In this document: piece after piece, positions 22,870-29,347 of the stretch
How positions within the stretch are numbered: position 1 is the stretch's first letter
Layout of the letters: each line of letters opens with the position of its first letter
DNA from: Candidatus Saccharimonadia bacterium
GTDB lineage: Bacteria > Patescibacteriota > Saccharimonadia > Saccharimonadales > Saccharimonadaceae
NCBI GenBank assembly: GCA_023262335.1
Contig: JALRBE010000006.1
Location: 1-30,528 of the forward strand
Length of the DNA: 30,528 bases
Direction of reading: 5' to 3'
Position numbers and translations under genes: made by a program
Notes under the pieces: generated by a model
What the model saw: only the letters and a program-made list of their open reading frames with translations
Database searches by the model: none
What the model was told of the DNA's origin: nothing

Positions 22870-22901
22870 ATTTTACCAAAGCGGGCATGGCGCGGTAAAA
22901 T
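22870..22901. promoter_or_regulatory. divergent leaderless promoters (22863 minus, 22909 plus)
   Basis: Minus: TAAAAT (22875-22870), 6 bases before the ATG at 22863. Plus: TAAAAT (22896-22901), 7 bases before the ATG at 22909. Both start codons are 45 bp apart and neither gene has a ribosome binding site. Confidence 0.65.
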
Positions 22902-22908
22902 TGGTACG

Positions 22909-23433
22909 ATGCGTGAAATCACCAACGATCGTTTCGAAGCCTTGGTAAAACAGGTGCCGGTCAAGCCCCGCTTCAAACGCGAGCTCAAGTTCCGCGCTAG
23001 CACGGAGCGTATGGACCCGGCGCAGTGGGTCGAGACCGAACTGCTGCCGATCTGGAACAGGAGCGGCAATGGCGGCATGTTGCTTATTGAGGTTGACGAC
23101 ATACTGTATATGGTCCCGTTCGAGGCGTCGAAGCCTAGCGCGGGCACGAGCGGTCGTGCCAAGCCTGTCATCTGCGACCTGTGTTTTACGTGGCAGTCGG
23201 GCGGTGGCGGCGGGTTCGTGACGTTTTATCCGGGTAAAGGCAGCGACGATTCGGTCTCGCTTTTATGCTGCATGGACCTTGCGTGCAGCGCCAATGTGCG
23301 AACCAAAACGCCAGCTTCGCTGAAGTCACGCGCGCAACTGCGCGAAGACCTGACGAACGATGACCGCGCTGAGCGCCTGCACGGGAGACTCAAGAACTTT
23401 GCGGCCCGGCTACAACTTGAGGAGGCCAACTGA
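22909..23433 (+). CDS. FBP-domain protein with C-terminal treble-clef zinc finger
   Basis: A 174-residue protein. The C-terminal part has VICDLCFTWQSGG and SLLCCMDLACSANVR, whose paired cysteines form the treble-clef zinc finger of FBP/FusB-type elongation-factor-G-binding proteins. In FusB this domain helps release EF-G from the ribosome; for the present protein the role is inferred from the family. The start at 22909 fits the TAAAAT box 7 bases upstream, not the ORF beginning at 22864. It overlaps the histidine phosphatase gene by one base (TGATG). Confidence 0.8.
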   Translation: MREITNDRFEALVKQVPVKPRFKRELKFRASTERMDPAQWVETELLPIWNRSGNGGMLLIEVDDILYMVPFEASKPSAGTSGRAKPVICDLCFTWQSGGGGGFVTFYPGKGSDDSVSLLCCMDLACSANVRTKTPASLKSRAQLREDLTNDDRAERLHGRLKNFAARLQLEEAN

Positions 23434-24026
23434 TGGCCAGCGCAACGAAAATGCTCGTCCGTCACGGCCTTTCGAGCGCGAACGACCGGCGTAACTTCGG
23501 GAAGCCGGCCTTCGCGCACCCGGATGCTTCACTTATGGTACGAGGCTGCTACGATGCCATGGGAGTCGGCGAGGCACTCAAGGCGAACGGATACGATGGC
23601 GATCCGTCGGTTTCGAGAGTGGCAGTGTCGACGATGCTGAGGACCGGGCAAACCGCGCTTTACGCAGGGTTCCGACCGGCTGCGATCACGGAATATGCCG
23701 TGCTTGACGAAGTCGACCACGATCTCGATCCGTTCGTGCTCGGCAGAATGATAAAAGCCGGCGTGTACCCGGATGCCGCGCTCATTCGGGCCGACAGGCT
23801 ACTGGACACGCTGCCGGATGAAGACGTTTACGTGACGCATGGGCTGCTTGGGTCCGCGGCCTTGTATCTAGCAGGCGTTGGACGCGATACCGACCAGCCG
23901 TTCATTCCGCGCTTCGCCTCGGTACGCGTATTGCGTTACGATTCCGAGAAACGGCTTTGTTTGGAAGAGGCTATAATGGAGCAGAGGAGATTATGGCATG
24001 AGCACGATAAAAACGACTGCGAATGA
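23433..24026 (+). CDS. histidine phosphatase superfamily protein
   Basis: A 197-residue protein starting with the catalytic RHG motif (MLVRHGLSSANDR, about 7-19), followed by STMLRTGQTALYAG (the second basic site), and DVYVTHGLLGS, which carries the late catalytic His. These are the signatures of phosphoglycerate-mutase-like phosphatases. Substrate unknown. Start TGATG overlaps the previous gene by 1 bp and its end overlaps the next gene by 29 bp. A perfect TATAAT (23972-23977) lies inside it, 20 bp before the DUF1801 start. Confidence 0.8.
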   Translation: MASATKMLVRHGLSSANDRRNFGKPAFAHPDASLMVRGCYDAMGVGEALKANGYDGDPSVSRVAVSTMLRTGQTALYAGFRPAAITEYAVLDEVDHDLDPFVLGRMIKAGVYPDAALIRADRLLDTLPDEDVYVTHGLLGSAALYLAGVGRDTDQPFIPRFASVRVLRYDSEKRLCLEEAIMEQRRLWHEHDKNDCE

Positions 24027-24429
24027 TGGCGATGTCATCGGGTTCTTGGCGGGCTTGCCGGCCGAGCAGCGTACCGACAGCGAGGCTTTGATCAAAATCA
24101 TGGCGGACGTCTCGGGCGAAAAGCCGGTACTATGGGGCACGAGCATCATCGGTTTCGGCACCATGCAGTACGTGACGGCGAACGGCCAAGCGAACGACTG
24201 GATGCGCATAGGGTTCAGCCCGAGAAAAGGCAAATTGTCGCTGTACGTTACCGTCGTGGCGGAGCGGTACAAGGAGCAACTAGACGACATGGGAAAGTAC
24301 AAGATGGGCAAGGGGTGCATTTACCTCGCCAAGCTGGCCGACGTAGACAAGACGAAACTAACGGCGCTTATAACTGACGCGTACGCGAAGAGCGGCAGCC
24401 AGTTCATGCGCGAAAAGGAACAATCATGA
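23998..24429 (+). CDS. DUF1801 (YdhG-like) domain protein
   Basis: A 143-residue protein of the DUF1801 type: ISGEKPVLWGTSIIGFGTMQY-like middle (VLWGTSIIGFG), MRIGFSPRKGKLSLYV, and the C-terminal YLAKLADVDKTKLTALI. Function unknown. It overlaps the preceding phosphatase by 29 bp and the following DUF427 gene by ATGA (24426-24429). GAGGAG lies about 9 bases before the ATG and an internal TATAAT (23972-23977) could start a separate transcript. Confidence 0.8.
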   Translation: MSTIKTTANDGDVIGFLAGLPAEQRTDSEALIKIMADVSGEKPVLWGTSIIGFGTMQYVTANGQANDWMRIGFSPRKGKLSLYVTVVAERYKEQLDDMGKYKMGKGCIYLAKLADVDKTKLTALITDAYAKSGSQFMREKEQS

Positions 24430-24728
24430 AGGCAACATGGAATGGCACGGTCGTAGCAGAAGCGGCCAAAGAGAACCTGATACGGATCGAAGGAAACTGG
24501 TATTTCCCACCGAGCGCTCTCAAACGGGAGTTCTACGAAGACAGCGATCATCATACTACCTGCGTATGGAAAGGGGAAGCGAGCTATTACGACGTCGTAG
24601 TCGACGGCGAAAGAAACGCGTTCGGCGCGTGGTATTACCCGGCGCCGAAGGAAGGTTCGATCGATCTGGTCAAAAAAGATTTCACCGATTACGTTGCCTT
24701 TTGGAATGGCATCGTCGTGAGCGAATAA
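24426..24728 (+). CDS. DUF427 domain protein
   Basis: A 100-residue beta-rich protein with the DUF427 pattern: MKATWNGTVVAEA, TCVWKGEASYYDVVVDGE, AWYYPAPKEGS and DYVAFWNGIVV. Function unknown in the family. The start overlaps the stop of the DUF1801 gene (ATGA), so it is translationally coupled; cysQ follows 19 bp downstream. Confidence 0.85.
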   Translation: MKATWNGTVVAEAAKENLIRIEGNWYFPPSALKREFYEDSDHHTTCVWKGEASYYDVVVDGERNAFGAWYYPAPKEGSIDLVKKDFTDYVAFWNGIVVSE

Positions 24729-24747
24729 GGCACGGTGCACTGAACGC

Positions 24748-25557
24748 ATGAGCGATACCGAACCGAAGTACATGGAAATTTCACAGGTAGAAATCGAAAA
24801 GCATCTTGACGGGCTTTTGAATCTGATCGATGAGGCTGGAGCCGCTATCATGGCGGTGTACGGCACCGACTTCACGGTCGACATCAAAGACGACGACTCC
24901 CCGTTGACCGACGCCGACCGCCGGTCGCACGAGATCATGGTGCCAGCTCTTGAGGCGATGCTTGGCATTCCGGTCATCAGCGAAGAGGATGGCAAAGACA
25001 AGGCGGAGCGGACCAAGGAGGTCCTACGTACGGCACGCGCGTACGTGGTCGTCGACCCGCTTGACGGCACGCGCGAGTTCCGTGACCGGAGCGGCCAATT
25101 CTGTCCGGGGTTCGCTGTCATCGTCGACGGCCGACCGTATTTTGGCATGTATTCCGTTCCGACGCAGGGCGTGACGTACTACGGCGGTCCGAGCATGGGC
25201 AGCTTCAAAAAGGAAGGCGATGGGGTCCCTGTGCGTTTGCGGGTGGCAACTGAAAGTACCGGCAAAGTGCTTGGCAGTCGCATCGATACGGGCGGTCCGT
25301 CCGGCGCGTACGTCAAAGAAAAGTACGCGCGTCATGAAATCATTTCGATCGGATCGATGATGAAATTCGGTTTGATCGCCGAAGGCAAGGCTGACGCGTA
25401 TCCGTCGATCGACCGGCCCCTGAAGCTTTGGGATCTGGCGCCTGGCCATGCGATCGTTGAGGGCGCAGGCGGCATCGTGACGCGTCCTGACGGCAGCCCG
25501 ATCGATTACAGGAATACGACTCTGCTTGCCGGTGATTTCGTAGCCCGCGCGGCCTAG
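24748..25557 (+). CDS. cysQ: 3'(2'),5'-bisphosphate nucleotidase (CysQ-like, IMPase family)
   Basis: A 269-residue Mg-dependent phosphatase of the inositol monophosphatase family. The metal-binding motifs are present: KDDDSPLTDADRRSHEIM (about 44-62), ISEEDGKD near 78, VVDPLDGTREF (about 99-109) and LWDLAPGHAIVEGAGGIVT (about 228-246). Such enzymes hydrolyse PAP, made during sulfate assimilation; other substrates such as inositol phosphates are possible. It is the last gene of the plus-strand run and overlaps the convergent mraY by 4 bp. Confidence 0.85.
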   Translation: MSDTEPKYMEISQVEIEKHLDGLLNLIDEAGAAIMAVYGTDFTVDIKDDDSPLTDADRRSHEIMVPALEAMLGIPVISEEDGKDKAERTKEVLRTARAYVVVDPLDGTREFRDRSGQFCPGFAVIVDGRPYFGMYSVPTQGVTYYGGPSMGSFKKEGDGVPVRLRVATESTGKVLGSRIDTGGPSGAYVKEKYARHEIISIGSMMKFGLIAEGKADAYPSIDRPLKLWDLAPGHAIVEGAGGIVTRPDGSPIDYRNTTLLAGDFVARAA

Positions 25558-26588
25558 AGCGCGGTCACGTACCCGCCGATGATCGCGAGCAGGACGCCGA
25601 TGGCGGCGCAGACCTGGCCGATGACCCAGAACCGCATGGTGACCTTCGTCTTCTCCCAACCGATCGCTTGAAGGTGATGATGGACAGGCGCGGAAATGAA
25701 GACCTTTCGATGGAATAGTTTCTTCGACAGTATCTGAATGACGCTCGACCCTGCCTCGAGTACGAAAACGAGCGCGATGATCGGCAGCAAGAATATGGTG
25801 TTGGTGAGCATGGCAACGACGCCGAGCGCGGTACCGAGCGCGAACGAGCCGACATCTCCCATGAAGAAGCGGGCGGGCGGAATATTGAACCAGACATAGG
25901 AAAGCAGCGCGCCGACGATGGTGGCGCAGAACGCGGCGATACCGAAATTACCCTGCAAGGCAGCGATGATGGCGAACGCGCTGAAAGCGCTGGTAAGCAG
26001 CCCGCCGGCGAGCCCGTCCAGTCCGTCGCTGATGTTGACGGCATTGCTCGTGCTGACGACGACCAGGATGAACAGGGGAATGAGCCACCAACCAAGCGTG
26101 ATGTCGGTCATGAATGGTATGTGGATGGCCGTATAGCCGAGTTTGTCATAGAAAAACCAGGCGCCGATGGCAGCGACCGCGGTGATCATGGCGAACTTGA
26201 TCGGCGCGCGGAGACCGGCCACGCCCGTACCGTCGCTGCGGACGTTGATGATGTCATCGATGAGACCGACCAGCGCGCCGCCGAGCAGCGCGGCGAGCGG
26301 CAGCCATGTTTGCTGGCGGTCAAGATTGAGGAGCAACGTGATAACGGTGACGGCGATGACGACGATCAATCCGGCCATGGTCGGCACGTTCCGTTTGCGC
26401 GTGCTCAGTTGCGCGACGACCTGCAGGATTTCTCCTGTCGTCGAATGCGTCCGTTTGCGCTTCCACCACTTGTATTTGTAGGCGAAAAACGTGTAAACGG
26501 GCGTTAGGAGCATGGCGGCGCCGAACCCGAGGAAACTGAGTGCGAATATGAGTGATACTTCTTGGGCGAACTGTTCGAGCTCGAGCAT
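25554..26588 (-). CDS. mraY: phospho-N-acetylmuramoyl-pentapeptide-transferase (MraY)
   Basis: Transfers phospho-MurNAc-pentapeptide to undecaprenyl phosphate, making lipid I, in the inner membrane. The 344-residue protein has about ten membrane segments and the family motifs: NVPTMAGL, GLIDDIINV (near 111), NAVNISDGLDGLAGG (near 183), FFMGDVGSFALG (near 241) and APVHHHLQAIGW near the C-terminus. The ATG at 26588 is preferred because AAAGG lies 6 bases before it; the ATG at 26594 is directly after the AAAGG. Overlaps cysQ by 4 bp. The other mur genes are not in the window. Confidence 0.95.
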   Translation of the reverse strand: MLELEQFAQEVSLIFALSFLGFGAAMLLTPVYTFFAYKYKWWKRKRTHSTTGEILQVVAQLSTRKRNVPTMAGLIVVIAVTVITLLLNLDRQQTWLPLAALLGGALVGLIDDIINVRSDGTGVAGLRAPIKFAMITAVAAIGAWFFYDKLGYTAIHIPFMTDITLGWWLIPLFILVVVSTSNAVNISDGLDGLAGGLLTSAFSAFAIIAALQGNFGIAAFCATIVGALLSYVWFNIPPARFFMGDVGSFALGTALGVVAMLTNTIFLLPIIALVFVLEAGSSVIQILSKKLFHRKVFISAPVHHHLQAIGWEKTKVTMRFWVIGQVCAAIGVLLAIIGGYVTAL

Positions 26589-26639
26589 AATCATCCTTTG
26601 CGTGTTTGCGGTGAATCTTCAGCTGATTATAGCATGTGC

Positions 26640-26645
26640 TAAGAT
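26640..26645 (+). promoter_or_regulatory. -10 box of a leaderless promoter for the P-loop kinase
   Basis: TAAGAT lies 7 bases before the ATG at 26653, with no ribosome binding site between. Confidence 0.5.
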
Positions 26646-26652
26646 ATGGTCT

Positions 26653-27216
26653 ATGAGCAATGGCACTCCCAAACTGGTTATTATCCGCGGCATTCCCGGC
26701 GGCGGAAAATCCTTCTTGGCCGTGGCATTGCGGGAACGGCTGGGCGTCGAGAACGTCGAAGTGCTCGATCCTGACGCGATCGACAAAGAATCGGACGATT
26801 TCAAAGCGCTGTCGGCGCAATTGAGCGACGAAGGCGTCGATGAGAAGTTCCACCCGTTCCGCTACTTGCGTGCCAAAGCCCATGCGGCGATTCTTGCGGG
26901 CAAGACCGTCATTTGGAACCAGGCATTCAACGACTTCGCCGGCTTCAAGATAACCGTCGACAAGCTGATCGCGTTCGCTGAAGAGCACGGCGTGCAGTTG
27001 CCGGTGCTGGTTGCCGAGGTCGAGGTCAGCAAGCAAACGGCGCGAGCGCGGATCGCCGAACGCGTCCATAGGGGCGGCCACTTGGTCGAGGACGAACGTC
27101 TCGACAAATTCTTTGCGGGATACGAGAGTTTTTCTGGCCGCGAATACAGAACGGTCACCGTTAACGGCGAAGCGAACGTCAGCGTGTCGGTCGAGAGCGT
27201 CGTTGCCGCTTTGTAG
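26653..27216 (+). CDS. P-loop NTPase, kinase/zeta-toxin-like
   Basis: A 187-residue protein with the Walker A motif IIRGIPGGGKSFLAV (about 10-24), LDPDAID (near 37) and WNQAFNDFAGF. The layout resembles small AAA-type kinases and zeta-toxin-like kinases that phosphorylate nucleotides or sugars. No partner antitoxin is visible next to it. The start at 26653 is supported by the TAAGAT box 7 bases upstream; the frame is open upstream to 26512. It sits between mraY (divergent) and the SAM riboswitch. Confidence 0.7.
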   Translation: MSNGTPKLVIIRGIPGGGKSFLAVALRERLGVENVEVLDPDAIDKESDDFKALSAQLSDEGVDEKFHPFRYLRAKAHAAILAGKTVIWNQAFNDFAGFKITVDKLIAFAEEHGVQLPVLVAEVEVSKQTARARIAERVHRGGHLVEDERLDKFFAGYESFSGREYRTVTVNGEANVSVSVESVVAAL

Positions 27217-27231
27217 GCACGGTGGTACAAT
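27203..27231 (+). promoter_or_regulatory. promoter of the SAM-riboswitch/metK transcript
   Basis: TTGCCG (27203-27208)-17-TACAAT (27226-27231), with TGG just before the -10 (extended). It lies at the end of the kinase gene; transcription should start around 27238. Confidence 0.7.
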
Positions 27232-27253
27232 CGTAAGGTACATTAATTAATCG

Positions 27254-27345
27254 ACGTATCAAGAGTGCAGAGAGAGAACTAGCTCGATGACCTGCCGGCA
27301 ACCGATTTGATTCGGTGCCCCTTCTAGCCCTGACGGGAAGATAAT
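27254..27345 (+). promoter_or_regulatory. SAM riboswitch aptamer (SAM-I/SAM-IV clan)
   Basis: The core of the S-box clan is present: ATCAAGAG (27258-27265), CGATGACCTGCCGGCAACC (27285-27303), GGTGCC (27314-27319) and GGGAAGATAA (27335-27344). P1 can form from TATC (27257-27260) with GATA. CTAG in the P2 loop (27279-27282) can pair with CTAG (27324-27327), the pseudoknot position. The CTAGCC-type junction resembles SAM-IV or the SAM-I/IV variant. SAM binding should reduce expression of the metK operon downstream. Confidence 0.9.
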
Positions 27346-27356
27346 CATCTTCAAAG

Positions 27357-27413
27357 ACTCCTTTGTCTTCGCCCGCGCGGGCGGAGAGATACAGAAAGGG
27401 AGTTTTATTTTTT
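27357..27413 (+). terminator. riboswitch expression platform: terminator hairpin containing the ribosome site
   Basis: ACTCCTTT (27357-27364) pairs with AAAGGGAGT (27395-27403, one bulge) around an inner stem built on the palindrome CGCCCGCGCGGGCG (27370-27383). The U-tract TTTTATTTTTT (27403-27413) ends right at the start codon. The 3' arm AAAGGGAG is the ribosome binding site of the next gene, so the hairpin can end transcription and also hide the ribosome site. AAGAC/GTCTT pairing could form the alternative structure. Confidence 0.7.
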
Positions 27414-27932
27414 ATGCCAACTTTGGAAGTGACCCGCGATATCGTGCCAGCAGGTTTTCAGGACGATCTTGACGTTGCCGTCGAGGACGCGTTCGCATGG
27501 CAAGACGTCATCGCGAACATCGAAGACGCCAAGAAGGCCGATGGAGCGCTGTACAGCCTTGCGAACAAAGCGCTGTATCTCGTGGTTTTCGAATCGGAGC
27601 GCGCAGACGACGCCGATCCGGCCGTGATCGCGGAGCTGGACAGGGCGGCGCACGGCGAGGCCGCGCGGCTGAAGCCGGAGAATCTTTTGCATTACTTTGA
27701 CGGCACGCCGGATGCGGACGGTCGCTCGCGGTCATGGTGCCTATGGACGGATGACGAGAGCGCCCGCGAAGCCGTTGCCGGCCCGAAGCATCAAGAAGCA
27801 AGGAGCCGCGCACCGGAAATTTACAAGCACTACGCTGTCAAACTGTTCAGTGTCATCCCGCACGATGAAGGTATCGTATTCGTGCCTCATTTTCATCCTA
27901 CGAACGCAATCAGGAGGGGCGACAATGCCTAA
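27414..27932 (+). CDS. hypothetical protein encoded between the SAM riboswitch and metK
   Basis: A 172-residue soluble acidic protein starting MPTLEVTRDIVPAGF. It contains a helical first half (VEDAFAWQDVIANIEDAKK) and a middle LYLVVFESERADDADP, then HFHPTNAIRRGDNA at the end. I do not recognise the family. It is the first gene behind the SAM riboswitch and overlaps metK by 8 bp, so it is likely to act with SAM or methionine metabolism. AAAGGGAG is 11 bases before the ATG, inside the riboswitch hairpin. The ORF is open upstream to 27363 but that part is the regulatory leader. Confidence 0.75.
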   Translation: MPTLEVTRDIVPAGFQDDLDVAVEDAFAWQDVIANIEDAKKADGALYSLANKALYLVVFESERADDADPAVIAELDRAAHGEAARLKPENLLHYFDGTPDADGRSRSWCLWTDDESAREAVAGPKHQEARSRAPEIYKHYAVKLFSVIPHDEGIVFVPHFHPTNAIRRGDNA

Positions 27933-28893
27933 TTACCGAACGGCCGAATCAGTATCGCCGAAGCACCCCGACAAAATCTGCGACCAAATCAGCGATGCCT
28001 TGCTGGACGCGCATTTGGCGCAGGATCCGCATGCCCGCGTGGCTATCGACGTGGCTGGCGGCCATGGCACCGTGTTCGTCACGGGCGAAGTCACTTCCAA
28101 AGCCACGCATATCAACGTCGCCGAAATCGTGCGCCGCATTGCCGGCGACGTCGAAGTCATCGAGCACCTGTTCGAGCAGAGCCCCGAAATCGCCCAGGGC
28201 GTCAACACCGGCGGAGCGGGCGACCAAGGGATCATGGTCGGATACGCGACGAGCGAAACGGAAGAACTGCTGCCGCTTGAAGTCGTGTTGTCTCGCCGCT
28301 TGAACCAAGCGCTCTACGAACAGTGGGAGTCTGATGGCAAAACGCAGGTAACGCTCGAAGACGGCGTCGTCGTATCGGTCGTGGCCAGCTTCCAGAACGC
28401 GCCGGGCGGAGAGCTGCGCCAACGCGTCGAAGCGTGGCTGGAGCGGCAAGATCTTGCGGCGGTGGCGGAAACCGTTGAGCTTCATGTGAACCCTGCAGGC
28501 GATTGGCAGCAAGGCGGATTCGACGCCGACGCCGGCCTGACCGGGCGCAAGCTGATCGTCGACAATTACGGCCCGCGCGTGCCGATCGGCGGCGGGGCGT
28601 TCAGTGGCAAGGACCCGAGCAAGGTCGACCGGTCGGCGGCCTACGCGGCCCGCAAAATAGCAGTCGATTATTTAAAAAGGCAAAACGCCAAAGAAGCCTA
28701 CGTCTACCTTGCGTACGCCATCGGGCACGATCAGCCGCTCGAAGCGACCGTCGTGATTGATGGCCGAGAGGAGCGGGTAGAGGGCTATGACCTGTCGCCC
28801 GCCGGCATCGTCGCGTTGCTTGACCTGAAGCGCCCGATTTACGAACCGACCGCCCGCTACGGCCATTTTGGCCATGGCTTCGCCTGGGACTGA
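27925..28893 (+). CDS. metK: S-adenosylmethionine synthetase (compact)
   Basis: Makes SAM from methionine and ATP. The ATG at 27925 has GGAGGGG just upstream and overlaps the previous gene by 8 bp. Signatures: ESVSPKHPDKICDQISDALLD (residues 8-28), GGAGDQGIMVGYAT (about 96-109), GLTGRKLIVDNYGPRVPIGGG with GGGAFSGKDPSKVDRSAAY (about 200-240), and YGHFGHGFAWD at the C-terminus. It is 322 residues against about 380-400 in E. coli: the central region and the C-terminal extension are shorter. All recognised active-site motifs remain. It is regulated by the SAM riboswitch, a direct feedback loop. Confidence 0.95.
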   Translation: MPNYRTAESVSPKHPDKICDQISDALLDAHLAQDPHARVAIDVAGGHGTVFVTGEVTSKATHINVAEIVRRIAGDVEVIEHLFEQSPEIAQGVNTGGAGDQGIMVGYATSETEELLPLEVVLSRRLNQALYEQWESDGKTQVTLEDGVVVSVVASFQNAPGGELRQRVEAWLERQDLAAVAETVELHVNPAGDWQQGGFDADAGLTGRKLIVDNYGPRVPIGGGAFSGKDPSKVDRSAAYAARKIAVDYLKRQNAKEAYVYLAYAIGHDQPLEATVVIDGREERVEGYDLSPAGIVALLDLKRPIYEPTARYGHFGHGFAWD

Positions 28894-28898
28894 GGACG

Positions 28899-28941
28899 TG
28901 TGACAATTTTCACATTCTCCCGACCGTCGAACCGCTATAGT
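28899..28941 (+). promoter_or_regulatory. perfect CRP-type site plus -10 box for the GlsB/YeaQ gene
   Basis: TGTGA-N6-TCACA (28899-28914) is a perfect CRP consensus palindrome. Its centre is 29.5 bp before the first base of TATAGT (28936-28941), about -41.5 from the expected start, the class II activator position, with no good -35 box. The csbD-like promoter at 9016-9057 has the same layout. Confidence 0.7.
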
Positions 28942-28972
28942 AGGCGGTGGTAACGGTAAAGGAGGAATGAAA

Positions 28973-29242
28973 ATGGTAGATATAGTACTTTGGATCGTCT
29001 TCGGCGCGCTCGCAGGATGGGTCGCTTCGATGATCATGGGAACGAACGCTCAAATGGGTGCGGTCGCGAACATCGTCGTCGGTATCATCGGTGCCTTCAT
29101 CGGCGGGTTCATCATGCGAACGCTTACCGGCGCGCAGATGGAGGGCTTCAACATAGGTAGCCTGATCGTCGCGATTCTTGGTGCCGTCATACTTCTTACC
29201 ATCATCAAGGCGATCCGTGGCGGTAATCCGCACCACGCCTAG
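28973..29242 (+). CDS. GlsB/YeaQ/YmgE-family membrane protein (transglycosylase-associated)
   Basis: An 89-residue very hydrophobic protein with three membrane segments (about 1-25, 30-50, 60-80), with glycine-rich VFGALAGWVASMIMG and VVGIIGAFIGGFIM typical of the GlsB/YeaQ/YmgE family; members are small stress-induced membrane proteins. The ATG at 28973 is preferred because AAAGGAGG lies 7 bases before it; the ATG at 28967 is too close. A CRP-like site lies in its promoter, and a strong terminator follows. Confidence 0.85.
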   Translation: MVDIVLWIVFGALAGWVASMIMGTNAQMGAVANIVVGIIGAFIGGFIMRTLTGAQMEGFNIGSLIVAILGAVILLTIIKAIRGGNPHHA

Positions 29243-29256
29243 GGTTCATGCTAACG

Positions 29257-29285
29257 AAAAGGGGCTGCCACCGGCGGCCTCTTTT
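29257..29285. terminator. intrinsic terminator after the GlsB/YeaQ gene
   Basis: AAAAGGGGCTGCC (29257-29269) pairs with GGCGGCCTCTTTT (29273-29285), a 13-bp stem with two G-T pairs and a 3-base loop (ACC). The right arm ends in TTTT and the left begins with AAAA, so it could work in both directions. It separates the GlsB/YeaQ gene from the kinase gene. Confidence 0.85.
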
Positions 29286-29294
29286 AAGCGCGCG

Positions 29295-29323
29295 TTGACG
29301 GCTGACTCGACTGACCATATAGT
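29295..29323 (+). promoter_or_regulatory. sigma70-type promoter of the histidine kinase gene
   Basis: TTGACG (29295-29300)-17-TATAGT (29318-29323), a near-consensus promoter. The kinase start at 29348 lies about 18 bases after the predicted start, with AAGGA between. Confidence 0.75.
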
Positions 29324-29347
29324 GGAAGCAAGGATTACAGCTAACGC

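Noticed and set aside
27370..27383. The palindrome CGCCCGCGCGGGCG as a terminator by itself
   Set aside because: No U-tract follows it directly. It is the inner stem of the longer hairpin that ends in TTTTATTTTTT.
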